DNA of 64,000 bases from Colletotrichum lupini (Eukaryota; Ascomycota; Sordariomycetes; Glomerellales; Glomerellaceae): positions 1,426,001 to 1,490,000 of the forward strand of contig NC_064672.1 of assembly GCF_023278565.1 (NCBI RefSeq), given 5' to 3'. Shown piece after piece: positions 1 through 12,100 of the stretch (positions are counted from its first letter, which is position 1; each line of letters opens with the position of its first letter). The notes under the pieces are model-generated. The model was given only the letters and a program-made list of their open reading frames with translations. It made no database searches and was not told where the DNA came from. The position numbers were made by a program, and so were the translations under genes.

Positions 1-3000
1 ATATGGGAATTGGTTCCCAAGCCATGCCCTCTGTCAGGTATTGTGTGTCGGATGCCGATTCTTACAGAGTTGTGTCCCCGTATTCGATGGTCGATGAGCC
101 CCCCTCCATTATGTCAGTCTCATCCGGACGAGTCTCCAACATCTGTCAGCTTCAGTCGTCAACTCTGTAGGCTGACCGGTGCACTTTTGCATCATAACCA
201 TTGTCTACATGTCAGAAGGACCCACAACGGCCACTTTTAGCTGTAACTCCACAGATAATGACGGGCTTTGCGGACCCCTATTTCTTACGGATCTGAGTTG
301 ATGCAGCAGGTGTGACGATTCAGGATTACTCCAGTCTGCCAAACTCTCCATTTTCCCGCCTAACAACGGTACCAACGGCGCGAAAGCTACGCAACGGCTT
401 AGGTGGCAAAGATTCGTGTGTCGATCACTGCTTCGCTTGTCCTAAGGACTTTGTTCTGACTAGCCTGCGGGAATGAACTGACGCTATGATGCTGACAATG
501 GAGGTTAAGTCGCTCCAGATCGTTTCTGAGAGCATGTTCTTGAGTCTTTAGGCTGGAAAAGAGACTTGCGCTGCAACTTGCCTCTATCTCGAAGAGCATG
601 ACGTTGCGTTGCCGCCTTCTCATCGTTTAGACAGCTCGCCATCCAGCTTAATTCCGGCAACGAGCTCAGACCAACAAAGTGTTCCCTGATGATTGAAGCT
701 ATGTGTCGGGTCGCAACTTCGGTGCGGGCCGAGTTTCTCAGCCAGTTGGCTTTAAATAAATGTTCTCCATACTCGTAGTCGTAAAGGCTCGTCGTTCAAA
801 GGCGCCACAATGACTTGCTTCGCGACTCGGTGCAGTGTCATGCAGGAACGACAATTGGCTCGACTCCCAGCCTGTAGTCTCATGAGCGCGTGTCTGAGAT
901 GCAATGCAAGCTTGCAAAGGTCTCAGATGTTGTCCGCCTCCGATCTCGCTCCGCACGAAGGCTTCTTGGTTTTGATGAGCGTGTCTTTGAATACCTGGAC
1001 CGTGTCCACGAAGCTAGCGACGCAAGACTGCGGAATGGTTGTAAGTCAATGGTCAGCTGAATCGAAAAAAATTGATCATATCATGGCGCCTGGGGAACCT
1101 GGGGATGCGCGCATGTACAATCTCGTTTTCCGTCATCTTTGATCTTCCTGACAAGCGTCAATTGTTCCTCTACCCCGTTCAGAGTTTTGCAAGCTGGCAA
1201 ACGGACTAGATTGTCACTCCCAAGTGCATAAAAAGGTAGAGGTATGCGTTGCAAGTTTGTCGCAAATCTGACCTGTACATATAGATGGCCGGCCTTTGGG
1301 GTATACACAGCAGCGACGGTGCGAGACGTCGATTTGCCCGTTCAAGAGCCAGTTCTCGAGCCTGGTGAGAGCCCAACCGCTTGCCCATGTCTGAGTTGAC
1401 AGTTAATCTGTATCCTTGTGGACTGGCAAGACTAGGAATCCGTATCACGGTTTCGACTCTAAAGTATTGTTCCCAAACTAAACGGCGCGTCTCATCCATA
1501 CAGCGAAAAACGTGGGACAGAACAGTATCCGGTGTTGCTAGGGTGTCTGCGGCAGGGGTAGCTCTGGTAGTCTTCCCTTAGATTTGGCATTCTCGAATAG
1601 CGCCCTCACCGTCGTGTTCCGCTTGTGCCCCGGCCGGCTAACAGGGAAGCTTTGGCATTCTGGCACATTGGTTCTCAAGAGCCTCCGGGGCGGTCTGAGT
1701 ATAGCCCAAAGGCTCGTCTGTGCGCCGGATACCGTCCCGTCACCGTCAGGAACCACTATTGCCTTGAGCCTGTTGGGTGCCAGACGCTGTGCTGCTGGTC
1801 TAAATTTGGTGTGAGTGCTCCATTCTTCCTGGAAGCTACAATCGTCTCAGCGTAGTCGGCCGGCGCCGGTAGCAAGGGTTGACAGCAGAAGATCCCTAAT
1901 TGAGGCTGCATCCCAGCCTCGGGCGATTTCCCACCTGTGTCGTGATGTGCTTCGTACTGAAGCGGCTGTGGGGTTTGATATTTGATTTTCTATTATTGCT
2001 TCGTTCTCCGTAAGTTCTCCTTAAAGGTGCCAAGATGACCGTGGGAAATGGACGTTGCGCCGTCAGGCAGTAGATGCTTGTAGGTACCGTTGTTGGTTCG
2101 CCCTGTGTAGCTTGATTCGTCACTGGCCAATCTTCCCGATGGTTGGTTTTCTGTGGTCTGCTGTCACGGAGCTGCTGACGAGGGCGTGTTAGCGTTCCAT
2201 ACTGAGCTACCAACAGGGGCAATGTGGTTCTAGCTGGCATATTAAGACAGAGCGCCGCGGATCCTGTTCCTGTGCCGTCCCGGCAAGGCGGGAGGAACAG
2301 TCTAGGCTCTCTAGAGTATCGGTAGACTAGTGGTGGACGTAGAGAAAGGGGAGGTTCTCATCGTGGGAATGTTTGGGGGACGTGGGCGGGAAAAGGAGTT
2401 AGCTGCGCCTCGCCAAAGCCCTCTCTGGTACCATGTCACCATGTCTCTGCCAGGCATGTTAGAGAGGATCTCGGGGAAGGTGCTAAGCTCTGGAAGTGGC
2501 ATGCTGTGACTGGGGTGTCTCATCAAAAAAATTGGTCAGATGATGGACAAGATTTTCAAGGAGCTGGGCATCCGTAACCCGTAGGTCGGCTCGGTTCAAG
2601 CATCCCTGGAAAGAGCGAGGAGGGCAAGTGCAGACAGGTCCGAAGTAGCTCTCACTTTCTTTTCTCAAAGACGGAACTGAAAGCGTGCAATGACTGTCGC
2701 CTGCCGGGGCACTGATACGAGTTGAGCAAGAGTCGTGGGGGGTTCGTTTGCCAAAAAGGAAGCAACGCCTGAGTTACCTAATAAGCACCTTGGCGGTTCA
2801 GGTTGAGGAGGGTAGCCACGTAAAAGTCGAAAGCACTTGCTACCCTGATGTTTCCCAGCATTTTTCCTTTCGGCTTTCTGTCCTATCTTTTCTAGACCTC
2901 AGAAATGCCACTTGAATTTTGCCTATTTTTTTCAAATGCATCAGAAAGGATTCGTTTGTGTTGATGAGTTTCCATCCCATCTGGATTCGACTATAAACGG

Positions 3001-5402
3001 GGCGCGACGATCATGCCGGCAGTAACACGGGTCGTCCCTTTCACAAGGGCCAAGCGCCTGGAGTCCCGACGGGAGTCTGGAGCTCAAGTGTGGACTCGCA
3101 GCTTTCACGATCCGCAGCCGCCAAACCGCTGGCCACATTTTTCACGATGCCGCCCCTAAAAGGCTCCATTCCGCCCCGAAACGGCAATGGTCCATTTGTA
3201 ACGTGCACCCAAGCCAAAAACCTTAACCAACGTCTGCCGAAAACATGGGGTGGAAGCACAGGCCACTCACTTTGGTTTCTCTCCCGTCTTCTTCCCGGTA
3301 TTCGATCAAGTTTGTTGTGCTTCGAGATGCTCGGCCACTCGATAACCATAAGCTTCAATATCGACATGACTGAGATCAAGGATACCATCAAGGCCAAGAC
3401 ATACCGCCACAGTTTTAGCTCGCCTCTTTGCCTCGGGCCTGTTCTTGTGGCTCCTCCGCTACGAGTAAGGCACCACAGCTTCGAGACACACAAATATGTA
3501 TAATCGAGGAAGCGCATCTCGAGGGGAGAGGTCTCGAACCTCGGATACGAATACACAGATGTCGGTAAACACGGTGTGTCTATCAAAAGAACCCTGTTCA
3601 CCGTATCCTCAGACCCGACAGGCTTGCCACGCGGCTATCAGTCGTGATGCAGGGCGCCACGCATGAACCGTCGACAACCTTAGGTTCGTCAAGCGCCGTT
3701 GACTTCTTGGATAGGGACAGTGTTTCCGTCGTTGTCGAAACCCCGTCCGCAAATTTCCATTACTTTCATGGAGGTTTCCATCGCTGCAGGACGGTCTTGC
3801 GAGCACGAGCACGTACGAGGCTCTGTCGCAAAGTCGATCCGTTCTGCAGGGATTGAGATGACACCTCTTCCGCATAAAAGCTCCGATCGACCCAAACTAG
3901 AATGACAAGTGACAAGTCATCCAGAGAAGCACATGAAGAGCCGATATTGGTATTCGCTCACGTTGTTGCATTCGCCTGGTAGGCTAGTCGTTATTGCCAT
4001 GCAGCTCTGCAACCTACCCTCACCGGTTGTCCACCGCTTCACTTGTCTCGCTGCGGGACAGACAGTGAATGCGTGGCAAGCAATCCAGACAGCTTCTCGA
4101 TAATTGTTGCCGTCAATTGCACCTAAAAAATCATACTTAGCCACAATCATCACTCTACCTGCTGGCATCATATTGTGCTGGCACCACAGCCCGTGAATCC
4201 TTAATAACATTAGGATTTCAAACTGGCAACTCCAGCAATGCGTTCTTTCTGTCCCCATCCCCAGCTAGAGTGGCAGGAAATGCCACAAGAAACTGATCAT
4301 GAGCAATCTCAAGTTGTTCAGAACTTCAGGTAGCAGCCCGCGGACCAGGGCGTTGAGACGGCGAATGAATACTCCTGATTGATCTCAATGACATTTAGCA
4401 AGCGTCTTACTTGAATCCTCGATACCCGCCGCGTCCCGGTCGTACCCTTCTCATTGATCTTGTGGTTCTGTCTTGGTCCAGAACAGGGCATCTGAGGCGC
4501 TGAATTACTAGGCGAGAAGCACCTTTTTCGCCAGTCGTCTGACTGACTGCTTGCTACCCTCTACTTCCAAGGTATACACAAAGATTCCGGTATCAGATCA
4601 GGACAGGCTCACGAATTGTCACCATGCCAAACGAAGCGTACGGACCTAAAAGTCGCAAGTAGTCGTGGCGGGCGCGGGGGGGGGGGCCCTTGCAGACCGA
4701 CGAATATCCAAAGTTGCGCCGAACAGAAGACGGTGAAGTTTTCTGTCTTTCCCAGTTACATCCCACGCCCGTCCCCCACACCGACGGCGACTTGCCCACG
4801 CCCACCCCCCTGCTATATTTACATTAGGACGGAAAAAAAAATCTCGAAACAATCACACGACGGAGAGAGACCTTCTCGAAGCCTGCGCAAACCCAGGGCT
4901 TCCCCGTCTCCACCCATGCATGGTTGGGGATATCCCCGTGTCCACTCCGGGGGCCGCTTCCGTGGGGGGGGGGAGCAGCCTAATCCATTCCCGTCGCAGG
5001 TTTCCGCAACCTCACCGCCAGCATCTTTCGAAAATTCGGTCATTTCCATCAGTTGGAGGTTCTGTTGTCTTCCCGCATCCTTCTGAATGACTCTTGTGGG
5101 GAGCTTTTCACTGCAACACATTAGATGCAAAGCATGGGGCTTCCCAGCGCAGCCGGGGAGCCTTGACCCCTGCGTTCCGGGCGGTCAGTACTCCGTAAAG
5201 AAACTTGAATCATGGTATGTATGATGGTGCAGGTGTAGACGTAGGTGATTGTGCATTACCAAAACACGTGACTCTCGGTGAGCCACTGGAGCAGTTGATG
5301 CCATCACGACATGAGCAAAAGCTTTAAACCACTACTCAAATTAATAACAGGAAGTAAAAAGAGTTCACCCCTCCCGGTGCTGAACTGGGGGCTACATCTC
5401 TT

Positions 5403-5514
5403 GGTGCTCATGCTGGGATTCGAACTCGGGTACTCTCGCTAAGCCTTTCGTCGAGTAGGCTGGTTAGCGTGTATAATTGATTGTCGACCTTTAACCACTC
5501 CACTACCCAGCCAG
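5403..5514 (-). pseudogene. Degenerate tRNA-like element (Ser/Leu-type) or SINE head
   Basis: On the minus strand there is a D-loop-like GAGTGGTTAA and, further on, AGTTCGAATCC, close to the internal A and B boxes of a class II tRNA gene. A five-pair stem GTCGA/TCGAC sits where the anticodon stem would be, with a long insert in the loop. The T stem (CCGAG against CCCAG) and the acceptor stem do not pair well, position 33 is not T, and no T-run follows the 3' end. I infer a dead tRNA copy, or the tRNA-derived head of a SINE remnant, rather than an active tRNA gene. Confidence 0.35.
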
Positions 5515-6075
5515 TTTGACCTGACCCGTCGACCTAGACGGGCGCCTGCTGGCTGGTGACGGGAATGGGATTGAGGGGGGGTATATACCCTTCTTCCCTC
5601 CAGGTCGTGGCCATAAACAGTGTGGGACGGGAAGGTACGGTCGAGCCTCCACGGTATACAGTTACGTGGGTTGCGTAAACCGTATAATCAGTTCGTATAT
5701 TCCTTCCAATGAGGTGCCAAGCCTCTAGGCTTTCGAGAATAATAAAACCGAGGCTTCTTCCTGCCTCCCCAGCCTCTCCAGCCTTGGGCTTATGTATACT
5801 CATGCTGTAATGCCCAGGGAGCGATCCCGGGGATCGGCCTAAGACTGCTATACGGATAGCTTGTTGCAAGACGACGTGTCTTTCAATGTTAACTAATCCA
5901 TTAGCTTATACGCAGGATCTGCTCAAGCTGAAACTCCGCTTTCATCTATATCAATCGGCACATGGCAATGGACGTCGTTCTTTTCTCTAAGAAGGTATCG
6001 ACGGCAAGCTAGAGGAAGGTGGAAATACAGCTCTTCACCGAACTTCATCATCTTTGAACGTTCTGAGTAGCTTGC

Positions 6076-6089
6076 TTTTTTTTTTTTTT
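6076..6089 (+). repeat. Poly-T tract, 14 nt
   Basis: Uninterrupted run of T in a region without genes. No associated retroelement features were seen. Confidence 0.9.
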
Positions 6090-7185
6090 GTATATTAGGT
6101 TCGTATAGGTCGAGTCTGGTATGATATATCGTCTATGTACTCTTGATCTCTTGCCGGAGCTTGGTCGGGCCAGAAGGCGGGCGACCTTTAGAGCTTAGAG
6201 CTTAAACCTTTCCAGGTGCACTCGGACAAGGTCTTCATCTTTCGACAACGATCTAGTGGCCACCTTTTTTGGTTCGACGGGATGTCGAGACCGAATCGTT
6301 CTGCAGAAACGAATAACAAAGCACGGTACAATCAGGGCCAAGGTTGAGATTGATTGACGTTCGATACATTGTTCGGATCTCACTTGAAGGGAGACGGGAA
6401 GCAATGTGCCGCGGAGTACGATCATACACCGAGGCTCCTTGCATCCAGTGCGTTCGCCTCGTCATAACGAGTCGAGTATAAGGGAAAAAAAGGGCGAGGA
6501 CCTGGCCGTGAAAAAGATCCAATGTCCCCACTGTCAGTGAACCCAGATTGGGTCCTCCCTATCTTGTGTCTGCTCTATGTGAAGTTCTACTTTCTCCTAG
6601 CTGTTATTGAAGAAGTACGGGCTCAGATATTTCCCTAGCCCCTTTCTGCAGTCTTCTATCTACAATCTTTTCTCGACTCTTAATGGCACCCACCCCATGT
6701 CTTATGCCAGTCTTACCGAGGAGAACGCTCACGACCGCGTCCGCAGCGTGAAATTCCCACTCGACATGCAAAACAATCTTATCTTGTCATATTTTTATCA
6801 AGGCGTTCCCCGAAATGGGTTTTTTTTAGACTTTCTGCTCCGGTACGAGAAGACGTCCTACAAAGCACTAGACATGGGTAGCCCTCCTCCCTTCAGCATC
6901 GCAGGGTAACACAATTAAGAAGCTCCTTAAGAGCACACCCCACCAGTTATGCCGAACCCATGAGCCGTTTGTCTAGATGAATAATCTCCTCAACCCTTTA
7001 GAAGGGTGACGTGATCCCTCGTATAGACAGCCAAGACAGCCGTCGTGAAGGCTGTATACCACAGTACCAGGTACTCAAAGGCCGAGCAAAGAAACCAAGT
7101 CTAGAGGTAGTCGACAAGACTTCTATCCAGTCAAGAAAAGAATCATGCGCCGTGGTTACCAAATGTTTGCTTTCCCTTTCCCTTA

Positions 7186-7202
7186 CTCTCTCTCTCTCTC
7201 TC
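7186..7202 (+). repeat. (CT)n microsatellite
   Basis: About eight CT units in a row, inside a broader pyrimidine-rich stretch. Noncoding context. Confidence 0.9.
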
Positions 7203-7387
7203 GATCATAGCAGCATCCCCAAGCACCTACACACCCAACGACCCCCTCCCGCCAAGAGGGCGCGGAATTCATACAAACGTCTTCATCCCCAACAACTCTG
7301 GAGTAGCAATACGAATACAACCAAACCGCCATGACCTACGAACAAAAAACGAATGGTAGATGGAAAAACCTTTCCATACCTTGATAG

Positions 7388-7402
7388 CCCCCCCCCCCCC
7401 CC
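7388..7402 (+). repeat. Poly-C tract, 15 nt
   Basis: Uninterrupted run of C in noncoding sequence; its exact length may be affected by sequencing or assembly. Confidence 0.9.
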
Positions 7403-8840
7403 AAACGGTCACATTTCGCGCGCAGCAACCCCTCCACACAGGCCCCTGGCGGCTTTTTCAGAGGCGCCAGCCGCATAGATACAGAGCGAGGGCAGAGGAC
7501 ACAATTTATCAGAAAGGGGAGGAAAGGACCTCCATCTATCTCGTCCAGAGGAAAAGGGACGATAGGACCAGCAAAGGCACCGAGAGCTTCACTAAAAAAA
7601 AGATGACAATCTAGGGCTCATTGATGCGAATGCTGACATCCCGCATGACATCGTCGCATGAGGATGGGAAAAGGACATGGCGAGGTGGATGGAAACTGGC
7701 TTTATAGAGACGGATAAGTGGTCAGGATCATAAAGACCATGTCCTGTTCTGTAGAAGAAGGGGCTGAAGCGTAAATGAGACATCATGTTGAGAGTATATG
7801 GGATAACCGGACCATGTAATCACTTGACACTGCGCGACATCACTGGAATACATGGCTACATGCATTTAACTTTCTTAGGCCTGCTGGGCCTGAGGGTCAT
7901 TCCTCTACCTAGTCGAGTCTGTCTAGAAAAGCCATTGTGCCACCGCCACGGTGGTACATCGACTCGCGGATGACCAGTAAAGAACGCCCTTCTGTGTGGG
8001 CTTCAGACATGAGGGACTATAGAGCCGAGAACATGCCCTCTCGCAAATGTCCGTCGACGTCTCATCTGAAAATCGATCCTTTTTTTTCTCGGAAGTGTTC
8101 TGTACAGAGTAGAGAAATCCCCGCAAGACAGGTTGAAAAAGGGGTTAGCCTGTCTGCCCCCAAAAAAAAGAGTTGACCACCTATTCCCGCTGGCCAAATC
8201 AGATCGTGCGATTCATCGTCTCGTCCCTCCTTAGTAACCGATATCCAGGGTAACATTGGTCACTAGACTTTGGTAACATGATTGGTCCAAAGCGGATGTC
8301 TTGATCCAATGAGAAGACAGAGTTGCGCATACGCAACCAAAGCCTGACTTTGAGGCGAGTTGCCGAGTTCAAAATCGTGTCGCCTCTATGTAAATCGAAG
8401 AGAGAAAAGCCGTCACAGAAAGAGACATTGCTCGGTCGCCAACATGCTGAATGATGCTGCGTGTGCAAGTCGTCGAGAAGAAGAAATGTCAGAAAGTCCA
8501 AGCCAAAAATGGTTCAGAGCCCTGAAGTGGTATCTTGAAAGCAAGTAGAGTTATGATTGGGGGTCGAAAGGCGGCTAAGCCAAGGCGCGGACACGCACTG
8601 GGTCCATGAGCATATCGAGAGCCAAAGGGGTTGACCAAAGGATGAGTAAAGTTGTTGTGCAGAGCGGAGGTGGAAAGCGACCTCAAGCTACGTGTGTCGT
8701 GGACAACAGTATTTCCTGGGGTATCTTAATGCACAGGTAAGGGGCAGCCCCATTTTGGATGTATGTTGTCGTCAAGGTCGTCATTAATGTCGATGTTTCA
8801 ACCGCTTGAAGATGTTCTTCGGTGAATGGCCAGGGGAGTC

Positions 8841-11800
8841 CTACTGTCCCTTTCTAGCCTTCTCGGCAAGCCGAGCTTCTCTTGCGGCACGCACCAATGG
8901 CGATAATTGAGAAAGGTCAACGCAGCCCTTCATGAACTCGTGCTGGAAAGAAGAGAAAAAAAGTCAGTATCAGACTATACCGCTGGGATCTCGACTGAAC
9001 TCACTCTAAGGAGGTCATGCGCGCTGGCTCTCTTCTCAGGGTCGACTTTGAGGGCAAAGTACAGGAAGTCCCGGAAGACTGCTGACAGGTTGGACTCCTC
9101 CTTGATGTGGGGTGTGCCGTTGGTAGCGATCAACCACAGCGCTCTAAGAGGCGATTCGGTCAGGTATGGAGGCTCTCCCTCAATCATCTCAATGGCCATA
9201 ATGCCCAGAGACCAGATGTCCACCTTGCGCCCGTACTCCTTGCGCGTCACAACTTCAGGGGCCATCCAGTAAGGCGTGCCAACCATAGTGGTGCGCTTAT
9301 TTTGGGCCTCGTTAATTGTTGCGCAGAAACCGAAATCGGCTGTTTGGTGTTAGTTTTGCCATGATGTCGAATTTCCGCTCAAGACTTACTCAGCTTGATG
9401 TTGCCTTCCATTGACAAGAGAATGTTGTCAGACTTAATATCGCGGTGGATGACTCCCTTCGAGTGCAGGTGCTGCAAGCCCTTGAGTGTTTCTCTGCAGA
9501 CGGAGGCAATTTGGCCCTCGGTCATGATGTTGAAGGTGACAACATCAGTAAGGCTGCCGCCCTCCATGAACTCCATCACAACCCAGAGCTCACCTCCGCA
9601 GAGGAAGCTGTCAATGAAGTTGACGATATTGGGATGTGAGCTGTCCTTCATGACCAGGATTTCGTTGATAATGAGATCCTTCTTGGGTTGCTGTTCGAGG
9701 TTCATCTGCTTGATAGCGACCAGACGGTTGGTTCCTCGCTCGTAGCCGGTGTAGACACCGCCTGACGCGCCTTGGCCAATCTTATTAAAATTCTTATAGA
9801 CCTCGCGAGGATCGCCGTCGGAGCAGATGCGCTTCAGTGCAGCGACGACATCGATACCGGTGCTCTGGCGGGGTCGGTGTCTGGGTCTGGAACCAGGTGC
9901 GCCAGGTACACCAACTTGCTGTCGCTGGCCGGGACCGCCGTTTGCCGTGGGACCCTGAGCGTACTGGTGCTGCGACTGGGGCGGTGTCGGCTGCTGGGGG
10001 GGCTGTCTCTTGCTCGGGGCACGGCTGATCTGGCCAGACATGGCCGCTTGGGCCTGAGCTAGGGCCTGCTCTTGCTGCTGCTGCATGAGTTGCTGCTGGT
10101 AAACGTTCGCCTGGGCTGTCTGCGGGTTAGGCGTGGGGGGCACGTAACCGGCGGGGGCGCCAGCACGCGAGTTGGATCGGGATCGGGATCGGTGCTCTCC
10201 ACGATGCTCTTCGGGTAGCATGGGAACGTTGCTCTCCTTGGGCGGCTGATAGGCGACCGGGGGCAGGTCCTCGGCGGGCTGAGACATTCCAATGCCGGAG
10301 TCCTTGCCGGGATAGTTGGAGGGAGCGGACCTCATCGACGAGGGCATGCTGACGGGGGGCTTCGGGGCCGGGCGGCTGGGCATCAGGTTGATGTCCTTGC
10401 CGGAGCCTTTACCTCCCGAAACTCCAGGGACGGGCGGCGGCTGGCGGGGGTTTTCGAAAGATCCTTCATGATTGACAGTTGGAAACCTAGGGCTCGCAGG
10501 TGGACTGATCATTGGTGACATACCCATATAAGTGGTTGGCGGATACATGCCCGGCGACATGGCACCCGACGGCGAGTTCGCGTTTGCATACTGACGGTAG
10601 TCAGGCGCTCTAGCATCGTGGAATTTCTCCAAAACTTGATCCTCGGCTGGCTTCTCGGTCGTTTCCTTGTAAAATGTGATGATGTCAACCATGGTCTGGG
10701 GGTTCTCCCTACGTTCCTTCTCGGGAATTCCACTCTCGTTGATTAATCTCTGCCATTCTTTGGGGAGACCCTGTATCGTAGAAAATCGTCAGCTACACCA
10801 AGCACACGAGGACAAAGAGGAAGTACGAAAACAGAGAACGAGTAGAGAGTCGACTGCTACACAAGAGAGCCAAACATGGAGCTGGAGGGGAAAATGGAAG
10901 GGCCAGACTGACGGTGAACTGGCCAGTAGAGCTGTCGTAGCCAACGTGGGTGACATGGACGGGGTTCTCAGGCGCAGAAATGACTGGCTTCTTTGGGGTG
11001 CCGACGAGGCTATTCATGAAGCCAGAGAAGCCCGACTTCTTGCGCAGGACGCCCATGCGGGGCTCCTTTGCCTCGTCTGAATATCTCTTGGGGCTGATCA
11101 TTGAGTTGTCCGTCACCCGTCCGCCTTGTGATTTTTCGTTCATCATGGAGGAATCGTTCGTGAAGCTCTGGGACTGTCTCAGGGCGGGGCCCTTGATGCG
11201 CGAATCGGTCGCTGACTTGATGAGCGGGGCGGGAGCGTTGTGTCGGTGGTAGTTGGGGGTGTTGAAGTGAGGATGCTGACCGGCGACAGGCGACTTGGTC
11301 TGCTCGATGCGGTTCAGGACCGCAGCACCGTCAAAGGGAGCGCCGATGAATTCGTCGTGGGGTTGTGACGACAAAGGCGAGGGAGCGGCGGGATCGAGCG
11401 GGCGATCGGTGCTGTGGGCGATGCCGACGGCGAAACCGTTACCTACAGGACTGTTGTTGGTGTTGTTGTTTTGGTAGAAATTGTTTTGGTGATTGAAGTG
11501 CAGCTGATGGTGGTGAGGAGAAAAGGCGTGGGCGTGGGTTTGGGCGTGGCCGTGAGCAGCAGCAGCAGAAGCGCCAGCGGCAGCAGAAGAAGCGTGGAAG
11601 GTGGAGGAGGAGGAGGAGGTCTGGGCCTGGGCGTGGAGCTGGGGGTGGTGGTAGGCAGTTGGGGAAGGAGCAGCAGATCCAGCGACGGCGGCGAACTGGC
11701 CCTGAGGCAGAATGGGGGAAGGATTGGGAAGGTGCGTCTGACTTGATGGAAGGTGACGGGGCGAAGAGCTGTTGGAAGCGGCAGAAGAAGCAACGCCGGG

Positions 11801-12100
11801 TAGAGGAATACCAGAACTCTGAGCCGAGCCAGAAGCAGAGGCAGAGGCAGATGCCGAAGCAGAAGCAGAGGAATAAGCAGCTGCTGGCGCGTTTGAGGGG
11901 GTCGTCCGGGCTGGTGGAGCGGAAGGAGCGCGCTTCAGCGACGTAGAGCTGCGTTTGCTCTGGAGAGAGAGGGCGTCGATGCCACCATCGAGACCGCTCG
12001 AGGAACGGGTGTGTTGCTGGTAGGACGAGGGCGGCTTCTTGGTGAGCCTGCGACGTTGGGAGGTGCCGTTGGAAATAGTCGTGCTCTGGCTGCTATCCAT
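8841..12100 (-). CDS. ste20: STE20-type p21-activated (PAK) protein kinase
   Basis: Serine/threonine kinase of the PAK family, which binds Cdc42/Rac-GTP and acts at the head of MAPK cascades controlling polarity, mating and, in many pathogens, infection-related growth. Inferred exons are 12100-10913, 10770-9390, 9339-9005 and 8942-8841; all junctions keep frame and give 1001 residues. A low-complexity N-terminus (Ser/Ala, His, Gln and Asn runs) precedes a CRIB motif ([18 protein letters not shown], about 373-400, completed across intron 1), then a Pro-rich linker. The kinase domain (about 725-975) shows GQGASGGVY, the lysine in [17 protein letters not shown] split at an intron, and [10 protein letters not shown]. 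No PH domain is present, so it is STE20-like rather than Cla4-like. The start at MDSSQ is the first in-frame ATG; the frame stays open upstream but only from a TTG. Confidence 0.93.

Larger units (their letters stand above)
1..8840. other. Gene-poor stretch, no supported protein gene
   Basis: No open frame here shows a recognisable domain or a coding-like exon series. The longest candidate, about 186 codons on the minus strand at 3041-3601, has an overlapping open frame on the other strand and no family I recognise. The stretch contains homopolymers (11 G at 4676-4686, 10 G at 4964-4973, 14 T at 6076-6089, 15 C at 7388-7402), a CT microsatellite and a degenerate tRNA-like element near 5.4 kb. 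The last part is the 3' flank of the STE20 gene. No transposase, reverse transcriptase or strong AT bias typical of RIP-mutated repeats was seen. Confidence 0.5.

Noticed and set aside
3041..3601. 186-codon minus-strand frame as a gene
   Set aside because: No recognisable family, no supporting exon structure, and a 137-codon frame overlaps on the other strand.
8841..12100. Assignment of the kinase as Cla4
   Set aside because: The CRIB region resembles both families, but no PH domain precedes it, so STE20 fits better.
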